Source of the DNA: Pseudomonas sp. UBA4617
GTDB taxonomy: Bacteria > Pseudomonadota > Gammaproteobacteria > Pseudomonadales > Pseudomonadaceae
DNA: 64,000 bases
Assembly: GCF_002386445.1 (NCBI RefSeq)
Contig: NZ_DGIR01000035.1
Span: 1 to 64,000 of the forward strand
Direction of reading: 5' to 3'
Part shown: positions 1 through 8,625 of the stretch, piece by piece
Layout of the letters: each line of letters opens with the position of its first letter
How positions within the stretch are numbered: position 1 is the stretch's first letter
The notes under the pieces: model-generated
The model's database searches: none
The model's input: the letters and a program-made list of their open reading frames with translations, nothing else
What the model was told of the DNA's origin: nothing
Program-made: the position numbers and the translations under genes

Positions 1-240
1 CAGATGCAATGAAGAGCCTGTGGGAGCGGGCTTGTCCCGCGAATGGGGCGCAAAGCGCCCCCAATCCCACAGGTCCCCATCAACCTCAGATGCAATGGAG
101 AGCCTGTGGGAGCGGGCTTGTCCCGCGAATGGGGTGCAAAGCGTCCCCAATCCCACAGGTCCCCATCAACCTCAGATGCAATGGAGAGCCTGTGGGAGCG
201 GGCTTGTCCCGCGAATGGGGCGCAAAGCGCCCCAATCCAG
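1..240. repeat. Tandem array of an 86-bp unit carrying a REP element
   Basis: Two full copies (1-86 and 87-172) and a third shortened copy (173 to about 240) of the same 86-bp unit stand head to tail. They differ only at a few positions, such as gaag/gaga near the start and a c/t change in the second copy. Each unit contains the REP-like core tgggagcgggcttgtcccgc, which can fold on itself, and a second small palindrome around ggcgcaaagcgcc. The array abuts the 3' end of the leftward dapC gene, so it could act as a transcript end or mRNA-stabilising structure. The array may continue to the left of the window. Confidence 0.9.
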
Positions 241-1437
241 TCAGCGGCCTTGCAGGAACGCGCGAATCCGCTCCGCCGCCTCGATGCACTCGGCCAGCGG
301 CGCAACCAGCGCCATGCGCACACGCCCGGCACCCGGGTTCACTCCATCCACTTCGCGCGACAGGTACGACCCCGGCACCACCGTCACATGCTGGGCCTCG
401 AACAGGTCACGGGTGAATTCGGCATCGTCACCGGGCACCTTGGCCCACAGGTAGAAGCTGCCATCCGGGCGCTGCACGTCCAGCACCGGTTGCAGGATGT
501 CCAGCACGGCATCGTATTTGGCGCGGTACTGGTCGCGGTTCTCGCGCACATGCGCCTCGTCCTGCCAGGCGGCAATGCTGGCCAGTTGGGTTTGTACCGG
601 CATGGCACAGCCATGATAGGTGCGGTACAGCAGGAACGGTTTGATGATCTCGGCATCACCGGCGACGAAGCCCGAACGCAGGCCCGGCAGGTTGGAGCGC
701 TTGGACAGGCTGTGGAACACCACGCAGCGCTTGAAGTCGCTGCGGCCCAGCTCCGCACAGGCAGTCAGCAGGCCCGGTGGCGGGGCGTCTTCATCGAAGT
801 ACAGCTCGCTGTAGCACTCGTCGGCGGCAATCACGAAGTCGTGCTGGTCGGCCAGGGCAATCAGCTTTTTCAGGGTGGTCATCGGCACCAGCGCGCCCGT
901 GGGGTTGCCCGGCGAGCACAGGAACAGGATCTGGCAGCGTTGCCACACCTGGGCCGGCACGGCATCGAAGTCGGGGTTGAAACCGTTGCTTTCCAGGCAC
1001 GGCAGGTAGTGCGGGGTGGCACCGGCCAGCAGCGCTGCACCTTCGTAGATCTGGTAGAACGGGTTGGGGCTGACCACCAGGCCATCATCGGCGCGGTTGA
1101 CCACGGCCTGGGTGAAGGCGAACAGCGCCTCGCGGGTGCCGTTGACCGGCAGGATATGGCGCTCGGCGTCCAGCCAGCCGGCCGGGACGCCAAAGCGGCG
1201 CTCGCACCACTGGCCGATCGCCTGGCGCAATGCCGGCAGGCCGATGGTGCTGGGGTATACCGCCAGCTTGTCGAGGTTGTCGGCCATGGCCTGGGCGACG
1301 AACGCCGGCGATTCATGCTTCGGCTCACCGATCGACAGGGCGATGGCGCGTTTGTCCGCCGCCGGCTTCACGCTGCCCAGCAGGGCGCGGAGTTTCTCGA
1401 ACGGGTAGGGCTGAAGCTGGGTCAAGGCATGGTTCAT
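241..1437 (-). CDS. dapC: Succinyldiaminopimelate transaminase (DapC)
   Basis: A 398-residue class I/II PLP-dependent aminotransferase. It should convert N-succinyl-2-amino-6-ketopimelate with glutamate to N-succinyl-LL-diaminopimelate in the cytoplasmic DAP/lysine pathway. Visible fold-type I motifs are SPGNPTG (about residues 175-181), the D-E-C-Y cofactor segment (about 206-209) and the PLP-lysine motif HSLSKRSNLPG with Lys near 246. It is the last gene of the leftward map-glnD-dapC unit, 30 bp after glnD, and ends at the REP array. The assignment to DapC and not another aminotransferase rests on sequence resemblance and on the glnD-dapC neighbourhood known in Pseudomonas. Confidence 0.9.
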   Translation of the reverse strand: MNHALTQLQPYPFEKLRALLGSVKPAADKRAIALSIGEPKHESPAFVAQAMADNLDKLAVYPSTIGLPALRQAIGQWCERRFGVPAGWLDAERHILPVNGTREALFAFTQAVVNRADDGLVVSPNPFYQIYEGAALLAGATPHYLPCLESNGFNPDFDAVPAQVWQRCQILFLCSPGNPTGALVPMTTLKKLIALADQHDFVIAADECYSELYFDEDAPPPGLLTACAELGRSDFKRCVVFHSLSKRSNLPGLRSGFVAGDAEIIKPFLLYRTYHGCAMPVQTQLASIAAWQDEAHVRENRDQYRAKYDAVLDILQPVLDVQRPDGSFYLWAKVPGDDAEFTRDLFEAQHVTVVPGSYLSREVDGVNPGAGRVRMALVAPLAECIEAAERIRAFLQGR

Positions 1438-1467
1438 CGGCGCAAGGTCTCGTCAATCGTCTGGTCG

Positions 1468-4170
1468 TTAAAAGGTCACGCGGGTCGGGCTGGTATCGCT
1501 GGCCTGGCCGGCCTGCAGCTGCTGGACAATGGCCTCCTGCAGGCGGCTGCACAGCTGTGGGTCGGACAGCGGCTGGTTGTCGGCGTCGGTGATGAAGAAC
1601 ACGTCTTCCACCCGCTCGCCAAGGGTGGCGATCTTCGCATTCTGCAGCGACAGGTCGAACTCCAGGAAGATCCGCCCCAGCCGGGCCAGCAGGCCTGGGC
1701 GGTCGGGCGCGGTGATTTCGAGGATGGTCACCGGCCGCTGGGCATCGTTGAGGATGGTTACCTGCGGCGGGAAGTCGAAGTGCTTGAGCTGGCGCGGGAC
1801 CCGGCGCTGGATGATGGTCGGGTAGTTCTCGGGGTTGCGCAGCGCTTCGGTCAGGCCGTCGCGAATCTGCTTGACCCGCTGCGGGTTGTCGCCGATCGAG
1901 CCGCCATCGTTGTCCAGCACGATATAGGTGTCGAGGGTGAACTGGCTGCTCGAGGTGATGATCCGCGCGTCATGGATGTTCAGGTTCAGTTGCGACATCG
2001 CCGCCACCGTCACGGCAAAAAAGTCGTGCTGGTCGGGGGCGTAGATGAAGATCTGCGTGCCACCTTCGAATTCGCGCTGGGTGGTTTCCTTGATCAGCAC
2101 CAGCGGCCCGCCGTCGGCCGGTTGCTGCAGGATCGCGTCACTGTGCCAGGCCACGTCGGCGGCGGTGTGCTTGAGGAAGTAGTCATCGCCCAGCTGCGAC
2201 CACAATTGCTCGACGTCATCCGGGTCGGTGCCCTCGCGTACCAGGATATCCAGTGCTGCGGACTGGGTCTGGCGAATCTGCTCCTCGCGGTCCAGCGGGT
2301 TTTCCAGGCCACGGCGCAGGGCGCGCTTGGTCTCGGTGTACAGCTGGCGCAGCAGGCTGGCGCGCCACGAGTTCCACAGGCTGGGGTTGGTGGCGTTGAT
2401 GTCGGCCACGGTCAGCACGTACAGGTAGTCCAGGCGCGTTTCGTCGCCCACGTGCAGGGCGAAGTCGTTGATCACCTGTGGGTCGGACAGGTCCTTGCGC
2501 TGGGCAGTGGTAGACATCACCAGGTGGTTCTGCACCAGCCAGACGATCAGGCGGCTGTCCCAGGCCGGCAACTGGTGGCGTTCGCAGAACTTCTGCGCAT
2601 CCAGCGCGCCCAGGTCCGAGTGGTCGCCCTGGCGGCCCTTGCCGATGTCGTGGTACAGGCCGGCCAGGTAGATCAGCTCGGGCTTGGGCAGGCGCCCCAT
2701 GAGCTTGCTGGCCAGCGGGAATTTCTCGGACACCGGCGTGTACTGCAGCTTGCGCAGGTGCTTGATGAGATTGAGGGTGTGCGCGTCGACCGTATAGATG
2801 TGGAACAGGTCGTGCTGCATCTGCCCGACGATCAGGCCGAATTCCGGCAGGTAGCGGCCCAGGATGCCGTAGCGGTTCATCCGCCGCAGGTTGCGGTGGA
2901 TGCCGATTTCACACTTGAACAGCTCGATGAACAGGCTGGTGTTGCGGATGTCGGTGCGGAAGGTGTCGTCGATCAGGTGCCGGTGTTCGCGCAGCAATCG
3001 CACGGTATCGGCGCGCACGCCCTTGATCTCGGGGTGCTGGGCCATCAGCACGAAGATCTCCAGCATGGCGAACGGGGTGCGCTTGAACACGTTCGGCCGG
3101 GTGGCTTCTATATAGCCATCATGCAGGCGGAAGCGCGCATTCAGCGGCTGGGTAGTACCGCTGTCGTCATCGGCCAGGATGACCTCTTCGAAATGCTGGA
3201 TGATCAGGTCGCACAGCTGGCTGATGCTCATCACCACCCGGTAGTACTGCTGCATGAACTGCTCGATGGCCCGCTTGGGGTTGTCGTCGCTGTAGCCCAG
3301 CAGCGTGGCGATGCTGCGCTGGTGGTCGAACAGCAGGCGGTCCTCGGCACGCCCGGCCAGCATGTGCAAGGCATAACGCACCTTCCACAGGAAGTCCTGG
3401 GAAGAAGCCAGCAGTTCGTTCTCGCTTTCCAGCAAAAAGCCTTCGTCGGCCAGGGCATGCAGGTTGAGGGTGCCATACTGACGACGCGCCACCCAGAGCA
3501 CGGTCTGGATGTCTCGCAGGCCACCGGGCGAACCTTTCACGTTGGGTTCGAGGTTGTATTCGGTGTCGTTGTACTTGTGGTGGCGGGCTTTGAGCTCGGC
3601 GCGTTTGGCCAGGAAGAAGTCCTTGCTCGGCCACATGTGCGTGGTGTCGGTCACCTCCAGCATGCGCTGGCGCAAGGCCTCGGGGCCGGCGATGGTGCGG
3701 CTTTCCATCAGGTTGGTGATGACCGTCAGGTCGGCGCGGGCCTGCTCGGCACACTCGTCGACGGTGCGCACGCTCTGGCCCACTTCCAGGCCGATGTCCC
3801 ACAGCAGGGTGAGAAAGCGCTCGATGGCGTCGCGGTACTGCTCGTGTTCGGCGGCACCCAGCAGGATCAGCAGGTCGATGTCCGAATGCGGGTGCAGCTC
3901 GCCGCGCCCGTAGCCGCCAACCGCGACCAGGGCAATGCCGCTGTGGTCGCCCCAGTCGAACTGGTTCCATGCCTGTTGCAGGATATTGTCGACGAGCCAG
4001 GCGCGGGCCTCGATCAGCGGGCGGATTTCGCCGCCGCTGCGAAAACGCCTGTCAAGCACCTCGCCGGCCTGGCGGATGGCCTTCTTGAAGGCGGCGATGG
4101 GGCTCGCCTTGAGGGCCAGTTCCGCCTGGAACTGGCCACGGTCGAACAGCTCGGAATCCACCTGGGGCAT
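1468..4170 (-). CDS. glnD: Bifunctional uridylyltransferase / uridylyl-removing enzyme GlnD
   Basis: A 900-residue protein, the usual family length. It uridylylates PII proteins when glutamine is low and removes UMP when glutamine is high, so it is the primary nitrogen sensor. Domains in order: a nucleotidyltransferase domain with GGYGRGELHPHSDIDLL (about 85-102), a central HD phosphohydrolase domain with GLYHDIGKGRQGDHSDLGA, and two C-terminal ACT domains that bind glutamine. It lies 43 bp downstream of map and 30 bp upstream of dapC on the same strand, probably one transcript. All catalytic motifs appear intact. Confidence 0.97.
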   Translation of the reverse strand: MPQVDSELFDRGQFQAELALKASPIAAFKKAIRQAGEVLDRRFRSGGEIRPLIEARAWLVDNILQQAWNQFDWGDHSGIALVAVGGYGRGELHPHSDIDLLILLGAAEHEQYRDAIERFLTLLWDIGLEVGQSVRTVDECAEQARADLTVITNLMESRTIAGPEALRQRMLEVTDTTHMWPSKDFFLAKRAELKARHHKYNDTEYNLEPNVKGSPGGLRDIQTVLWVARRQYGTLNLHALADEGFLLESENELLASSQDFLWKVRYALHMLAGRAEDRLLFDHQRSIATLLGYSDDNPKRAIEQFMQQYYRVVMSISQLCDLIIQHFEEVILADDDSGTTQPLNARFRLHDGYIEATRPNVFKRTPFAMLEIFVLMAQHPEIKGVRADTVRLLREHRHLIDDTFRTDIRNTSLFIELFKCEIGIHRNLRRMNRYGILGRYLPEFGLIVGQMQHDLFHIYTVDAHTLNLIKHLRKLQYTPVSEKFPLASKLMGRLPKPELIYLAGLYHDIGKGRQGDHSDLGALDAQKFCERHQLPAWDSRLIVWLVQNHLVMSTTAQRKDLSDPQVINDFALHVGDETRLDYLYVLTVADINATNPSLWNSWRASLLRQLYTETKRALRRGLENPLDREEQIRQTQSAALDILVREGTDPDDVEQLWSQLGDDYFLKHTAADVAWHSDAILQQPADGGPLVLIKETTQREFEGGTQIFIYAPDQHDFFAVTVAAMSQLNLNIHDARIITSSSQFTLDTYIVLDNDGGSIGDNPQRVKQIRDGLTEALRNPENYPTIIQRRVPRQLKHFDFPPQVTILNDAQRPVTILEITAPDRPGLLARLGRIFLEFDLSLQNAKIATLGERVEDVFFITDADNQPLSDPQLCSRLQEAIVQQLQAGQASDTSPTRVTF

Positions 4171-4213
4171 CGCGTCAGGTTCCTGTCGAGGGGTGGCCGT
4201 TGGCTGAGTACGC

Positions 4214-4996
4214 TCAGGCCGAGGTGCGCGGGATGGTGTCGTCCTTGCGCAGGGTGAAGATCTCGTAGCCGGTCGCGGTCACCACCAGGGTGTGTTCCCA
4301 CTGGGCCGAAAGCTTGCGGTCCTTGGTGATGGCCGTCCAGCCGTCGCCCAGTACCTTGGTGTCGGCCTTGCCCTGGTTGATCATCGGCTCGATGGTGAAG
4401 GTCATGCCTTCCTTCAGCTCCATGCCGGTGCCGGCGCGGCCGTAGTGAAGGATCTGCGGCTCTTCGTGGAACACCTTGCCGATACCGTGGCCGCAGAACT
4501 CGCGCACCACCGAGAAACCGTTCTTTTCCGCGTGCTTCTGGATCACTTCGCCGATGTCGCCCAGGCGGCAGCCCGGCCTGACCAGCTCGATGGCCTTGTA
4601 CATGCACTCCTGGGTAACCTTGGACAGGCGCTCGGCCCATACCGGCACGTTGCCGACGTGGAACATGCGGCTGGTGTCGCCGTGGTAGCCGTCCTTGATC
4701 ACGGTGACATCGATGTTCAGCGTGTCACCGTCCTTGAGCGGCTTGTCGTTGGGAATGCCATGGCAGACCACATGGTTGATCGAGGTGCAGATCGACTTCG
4801 GGTAGCCCTTGTAGTTGAGCGGCGCCGGGATAGCCTGCTGGACATTGACGATGTAGTCGTGGCACAGGCGGTCCAGCTCTTCGGTGGTGACCCCGGGCTT
4901 GACGTGTTCTTCGATCATTTCCAGCACTTCGGCGGCCAGGCGGCCGGCGATGCGCATCTTCTCGATGTCTTCTGCGGTCTTGATGGTGACGGTCAT
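4214..4996 (-). CDS. map: Type I methionine aminopeptidase
   Basis: This 260-residue enzyme removes the initiator methionine from new proteins. The start at 4996 was chosen because it gives the normal N-terminus (MTVTIKTAEDIEKMR). An upstream in-frame ATG at 5020 would add an unlikely eight-residue tail. The dimetal ligands are visible in NIDVTVIKDGYHGDTSRMF (two Asp), GHGIGKVFHEEP (His), FTIEPM (Glu) and WEHTLV (Glu), plus the substrate His in VCHGIPN. The gene heads the leftward unit and is divergent from rpsB, the common bacterial arrangement. Confidence 0.97.
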   Translation of the reverse strand: MTVTIKTAEDIEKMRIAGRLAAEVLEMIEEHVKPGVTTEELDRLCHDYIVNVQQAIPAPLNYKGYPKSICTSINHVVCHGIPNDKPLKDGDTLNIDVTVIKDGYHGDTSRMFHVGNVPVWAERLSKVTQECMYKAIELVRPGCRLGDIGEVIQKHAEKNGFSVVREFCGHGIGKVFHEEPQILHYGRAGTGMELKEGMTFTIEPMINQGKADTKVLGDGWTAITKDRKLSAQWEHTLVVTATGYEIFTLRKDDTIPRTSA

Positions 4997-5342
4997 TACA
5001 GGCTCTCTACAGCGCCGCATGCGGCGCGAACAAACGGGAAAGGCCGGATTCTAGCAGAGCAGGGCGCCGATCGGTCGGGATAAAGACGCTTATGCTGCTG
5101 TCTATAGCTGGCATTCTGGCGCGAAAGCCGGGGTGCTGCAAAAACCGCTGACGGACGCAACAGTATCCGGGTTCCGTTCGGCCGCTGTCTGTGGTATAAA
5201 ATGCGCCGCTTTCGGGGACGACCCCGTCAGCACTTAACCCACACACGTGTCGACACGATGGCCTGGGTGCCCCGAGTTGCAGAATTCGCGGGTTGGTCAT
5301 TGGGATACGTGGAGGCCCAACCCGACTTATCAAGGAACTATC
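4997..5342. promoter_or_regulatory. Divergent map/rpsB intergenic region with rpsB promoter and leader
   Basis: This 346-bp gap has no convincing gene. For rpsB, an extended -10 element TGGTATAAA lies at 5192-5200, followed by a GC-rich discriminator (gcgccgc) typical of stringently controlled ribosomal promoters. The -35 is weak. The resulting leader (about 5208-5342) is roughly 135 nt. In E. coli the rpsB leader is the target of feedback by S2, and the same is inferred here. On the other strand a TAGAAT hexamer (5048-5053) could be the -10 of map, without a good -35. Confidence 0.6.
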
Positions 5343-6080
5343 ATGTCCCAAGTCAACATGCGCGATATGCTGAAGGCCGGTGTGCACTTCGGCCACCAGA
5401 CCCGTTACTGGAACCCGAAAATGGGCAAGTACATTTTCGGCGCGCGCAACAAGATCCACATCGTCAACCTGGAAAAAACCCTGCCGATGTTCAACGACGC
5501 CCTGGCGTTCGTAGAGCGCCTGGCCCAGGGCAAGAACAAGATCCTGTTCGTCGGCACCAAGCGTTCCGCTGGCAAGATCGTCGCCGAGCAGGCTGCTCGT
5601 TGCGGTTCGCCATACGTTGACCACCGTTGGTTGGGCGGCATGCTGACCAACTACAAGACCATCCGCGCTTCGATCAAGCGTCTGCGCGACCTGGAAACCC
5701 AGGCCGAAGACGGCACTTTCGCCAAGCTGACCAAGAAAGAAGCCCTGATGCGCTCCCGCGACCTGGAAAAACTGGATCGCAGCCTGGGCGGTATCAAGGA
5801 CATGGGCGGTCTGCCTGACGCTCTGTTCGTTATCGACGTTGATCACGAGCGCATCGCGATCACCGAAGCCAACAAACTGGGCATTCCGGTTATCGGCGTT
5901 GTCGATACCAACAGCAGCCCGGAAGGTGTTGACTACATCATCCCAGGTAACGATGACGCCATCCGCGCTATCGAGCTGTACATGACTTCGATGGCTGACG
6001 CAGTCATCCGTGGCCGCAACAACGTTGCCGGCGGCACCGAAGTTTACGCTGAAGAAGCGGCTGCACCTGCTGCCGAGTAA
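5343..6080 (+). CDS. rpsB: 30S ribosomal protein S2
   Basis: A 245-residue S2 protein of the small ribosomal subunit, bound at the head-body junction and needed for S1 binding. The start at 5343 follows the SD aagga and gives the canonical beginning MSQVNMRDMLKAGVHFGHQ. A longer in-frame reading from 5247 is the leader. Typical S2 segments are present, such as RYWNPKMGKYIFGARNKIHI and the region VIDVDHERIAITEANKLGIP. The gene is followed by a strong hairpin and then tsf, the conserved rpsB-tsf pair. Confidence 0.98.
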   Translation: MSQVNMRDMLKAGVHFGHQTRYWNPKMGKYIFGARNKIHIVNLEKTLPMFNDALAFVERLAQGKNKILFVGTKRSAGKIVAEQAARCGSPYVDHRWLGGMLTNYKTIRASIKRLRDLETQAEDGTFAKLTKKEALMRSRDLEKLDRSLGGIKDMGGLPDALFVIDVDHERIAITEANKLGIPVIGVVDTNSSPEGVDYIIPGNDDAIRAIELYMTSMADAVIRGRNNVAGGTEVYAEEAAAPAAE

Positions 6081-6107
6081 TTAGACGCTAGCGTCGACTT
6101 GGCACGC

Positions 6108-6132
6108 AAAAAGGGGGCTCTGCCCCCTTTTT
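6108..6132 (+). terminator. Intrinsic terminator/attenuator between rpsB and tsf
   Basis: A perfect inverted repeat, AAAAAGGGGG - ctctg - CCCCCTTTTT, sits 28 bp after the rpsB stop and ends in a T-run. It should stop or thin out transcription between rpsB and tsf, in line with the excess of S2 or partial readthrough described for this operon in other gammaproteobacteria. Confidence 0.85.
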
Positions 6133-6267
6133 GCCACCTTGAAATCCTGCTGTCAGCATCGCCCCCGCATCATGGGCCTTGCTGAGATAGACACAGTGGA
6201 TTTGCAGAATTGAACGCCCGTGAGCAACGGGTGGAATGGTTGAAAAACTTTCCAAGAGGATTTTGAA

Positions 6268-7131
6268 ATGGCAGCAATTACTGCAGCGCTGGTCAAAGAA
6301 CTGCGCGAGCGTACCGGCGAAGGCATGATGGATTGCAAGAAGGCCCTGGAAAAGGCCGGCGGCGACATCGAGAAAGCCATTGACGACATGCGTGCCTCGG
6401 GCGCCATCAAGGCCGCCAAGAAGGCTGGCAACGTCGCTGCTGAAGGCGCTATCGCGGTCAAGACCGACGGTAAATCCGCCGTCCTGCTGGAAGTGAACTC
6501 GCAGACCGACTTCCTGGCCCTGCAAGACGACTTCAAGGCTTTCGTAGCCGACAGCATCGAAGAGGCCTTCGCCCAGAAGCTGACCGACGCCGCTCCGCTG
6601 ATCGCATCGCGTGAAGCTGCGCGTGAAGCGCTGGTCGCCAAGTGCGGCGAAAACGTCAACATCCGTCGCCTGGTGCGCGTTGAAGGTGACGTGGTCGGTG
6701 CCTACCTGCACGGCAACAAGATCGGCGCTGCCGTTGTCCTGAAAGGCGGCGACGTCGAGCTGGCCAAGAACATCGCCATGCACGTTGCCGCTTCGAACCC
6801 TGAGTTCCTGCTGCCGTCGGAAGTTTCGGCCGAAGCGATCGAGCGCGAAAAGGGCGTCTTCCTGCAGCTGAACGCTGACAAGATCGCCGGCAAGCCAGAG
6901 AACATCGTCGAGAACATGATCAAGGGTCGTATCTCGAAGTTCCTGGCCGAAGCCTCGCTGGTCGAGCAGGCCTTCGTCATGAACCCGGAAGTCAAGGTTG
7001 GCGAGCTGGCCAAGAAAGCCGGTGCTGAAATCGTTTCCTTCACCTACTTCAAAGTCGGCGAAGGCATCGAGAAGCCAGTCGACAACTTCGCTGAAGAAGT
7101 TGCCGCCCAGGTCGCTGCTGCCAAGCAGTAA
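6268..7131 (+). CDS. tsf: Translation elongation factor Ts
   Basis: A 287-residue guanine-nucleotide exchange factor for EF-Tu. The N-terminal UBA-like motif LRERTGEGMMDCKKAL and the core TDF motif in NSQTDFLALQDDFKAF are clear. The C-terminal coiled region and KVGEGIEKP tail are also family-typical. The SD aagagga precedes the ATG by 8 nt. The gene is downstream of the rpsB attenuator and followed by its own hairpin. Confidence 0.98.
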   Translation: MAAITAALVKELRERTGEGMMDCKKALEKAGGDIEKAIDDMRASGAIKAAKKAGNVAAEGAIAVKTDGKSAVLLEVNSQTDFLALQDDFKAFVADSIEEAFAQKLTDAAPLIASREAAREALVAKCGENVNIRRLVRVEGDVVGAYLHGNKIGAAVVLKGGDVELAKNIAMHVAASNPEFLLPSEVSAEAIEREKGVFLQLNADKIAGKPENIVENMIKGRISKFLAEASLVEQAFVMNPEVKVGELAKKAGAEIVSFTYFKVGEGIEKPVDNFAEEVAAQVAAAKQ

Positions 7132-7153
7132 GACAGCCCCGTCTGTCGCCCCG

Positions 7154-7190
7154 AAGAGGCTGCCCGCTCACGCGCGCAGCCTCTTTGTCA
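7154..7190 (+). terminator. Probable terminator after tsf
   Basis: A 10-bp perfect stem AAGAGGCTGC / GCAGCCTCTT (7154-7163 with 7176-7185) with a 12-nt loop lies 22 bp after the tsf stop. The T-tract after it is short (ttgtc), so termination may be partial. Confidence 0.6.
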
Positions 7191-7224
7191 AAACGGAGAG
7201 GGGTTTATCCGGCTCTCTCTTCGC

Positions 7225-7243
7225 TGGCACCGAAGCGGTGCCA
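7225..7243. other. Short perfect stem-loop upstream of pyrH
   Basis: TGGCACCG - aag - CGGTGCCA is a perfect 8-bp stem with a 3-nt loop, 70 bp before pyrH. It has no T-tract, so it is not a standard terminator. It could be a 5' leader structure of the pyrH transcript or a degenerate REP remnant. Confidence 0.4.
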
Positions 7244-7312
7244 CGCTACAGTTAGCAGGCTGAAAACAGCCCGCACGAATTTTCTAAAAGTACGCCGCAG
7301 GAGAGACTCGCA

Positions 7313-8056
7313 ATGGCTCAGCAGGTGAGTGGTCGCCAACCTCGCTATAAACGCATTTTGCTCAAACTTAGCGGCGAGGCCCTGATGGGCTCGGAAGACT
7401 TCGGAATCGACCCGAAGGTGCTGGATCGCATGGCCCTTGAAGTTGGCCAGCTGGTAGGGATCGGGGTCCAGGTCGGCCTGGTGATCGGCGGTGGCAACCT
7501 GTTCCGCGGCGCCGCGCTCAGCGCAGCCGGCATGGACCGCGTTACCGGTGACCACATGGGCATGCTGGCCACCGTGATGAACGCCCTGGCCATGCGCGAT
7601 GCGCTGGAGCGCTCGAACATCCCGGCCCTGGTCATGTCGGCCATTTCCATGGTCGGCGTCACCGATCATTACGATCGTCGCAAAGCTATTCGCCACCTCA
7701 ACTCCGGGGATGTGGTAATTTTCTCCGCCGGTACCGGCAACCCGTTCTTCACCACCGACTCCGCGGCCTGCCTGCGCGCCATCGAAATCGATGCCGACGT
7801 GGTGCTGAAGGCGACCAAGGTCGATGGTGTGTACACTGCCGATCCATTCAAGGACCCGCACGCCGAGAAGTTCGATCACCTGACCTACGACGAGGTGCTG
7901 GATCGCAAGCTGGGTGTGATGGACCTGACCGCAATCTGCCTGTGCCGTGACCACAAGATGCCATTGCGGGTATTCAACATGAACAAGCCTGGCGCCCTGC
8001 TGAACATCGTGGTGGGTGGCGCTGAAGGCACTCTGATCGAGGAAGGCCAAGCATGA
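7313..8056 (+). CDS. pyrH: UMP kinase
   Basis: A 247-residue amino-acid-kinase-family UMP kinase. It makes UDP from UMP and ATP, and in enterobacteria is activated by GTP and inhibited by UTP. The start of the fold is visible as RYKRILLKLSGEALMG, and the nucleotide/UMP loop as IGGGNLFRGAAL. The region DADVVLKATKVDGVYTADP is the usual C-terminal ATP-site segment. An SD (aggaga) lies upstream. It overlaps frr by 4 bp (ATGA), suggesting translational coupling. Confidence 0.98.
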   Translation: MAQQVSGRQPRYKRILLKLSGEALMGSEDFGIDPKVLDRMALEVGQLVGIGVQVGLVIGGGNLFRGAALSAAGMDRVTGDHMGMLATVMNALAMRDALERSNIPALVMSAISMVGVTDHYDRRKAIRHLNSGDVVIFSAGTGNPFFTTDSAACLRAIEIDADVVLKATKVDGVYTADPFKDPHAEKFDHLTYDEVLDRKLGVMDLTAICLCRDHKMPLRVFNMNKPGALLNIVVGGAEGTLIEEGQA

Positions 8057-8610
8057 TCAACGACATCAAGAAAGACGCGCAGGAGCGCATGACCAAGTCC
8101 CTCGAGGCCTTGGGCCGCAACCTGGCGGCAATCCGTACCGGTCGCGCGCACCCAAGCATCCTGGATAGCGTCAAGGTCCCGGCCTGGGGCAGCGAGATGC
8201 CGCTGAACCAGGTGGCCGCGATCACCGTCGAAGATGCCCGCACCCTGAAGATCGTCGCCCACGACAAGAACCTCAGTGCTGCCATCGAGAAGGCCATCCT
8301 CACCTCCGACCTGGGCCTGAACCCGTCCAGCGCCGGCACTACCATTCGTGTGCCGATGCCGGCCCTGACCGAGGAAACCCGCAAGGGTTACACCAAGCAG
8401 GCCAGCGGCGTTGCCGAGGATGCCAAGGTCGCAGTGCGCAACGTGCGCCGCGATGCCCTGGCCGAGCTGAAGAAGCTGACCAAGGACAAGGAAATCAGCG
8501 AAGACGAAGAACGTCGCGCCGCCGACGAGATCCAGAAGCTGACCGACAAGTTCGTTGCCGAGGTAGATGCCGCCTTCAAAGCCAAGGAAAAGGACCTGAT
8601 GGCCGTCTAA
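8053..8610 (+). CDS. frr: Ribosome recycling factor
   Basis: A 185-residue RRF, the normal length. With EF-G it splits post-termination ribosomes. The conserved opening (INDIKKDAQERMTKSLEAL), the RTGRAHPSILD segment and the long charged helix near the C-terminus (AELKKLTKDKEISEDEERR) are all present. Its ATG overlaps the pyrH stop in ATGA. A 15-bp gap with a gggg SD leads to uppS. Confidence 0.98.
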   Translation: MINDIKKDAQERMTKSLEALGRNLAAIRTGRAHPSILDSVKVPAWGSEMPLNQVAAITVEDARTLKIVAHDKNLSAAIEKAILTSDLGLNPSSAGTTIRVPMPALTEETRKGYTKQASGVAEDAKVAVRNVRRDALAELKKLTKDKEISEDEERRAADEIQKLTDKFVAEVDAAFKAKEKDLMAV

Positions 8611-8625
8611 GGCCGGGGCTTTTTA

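Noticed and set aside
1..240. Possible CRISPR array
   Set aside because: The 86-bp units are contiguous, with no unique spacers between short repeats, and carry a REP core.
43..4257. A 1404-residue open frame on the plus strand opposite dapC and glnD
   Set aside because: It is antisense to two clear genes, has no family features, and such long shadow frames are common in high-GC DNA.
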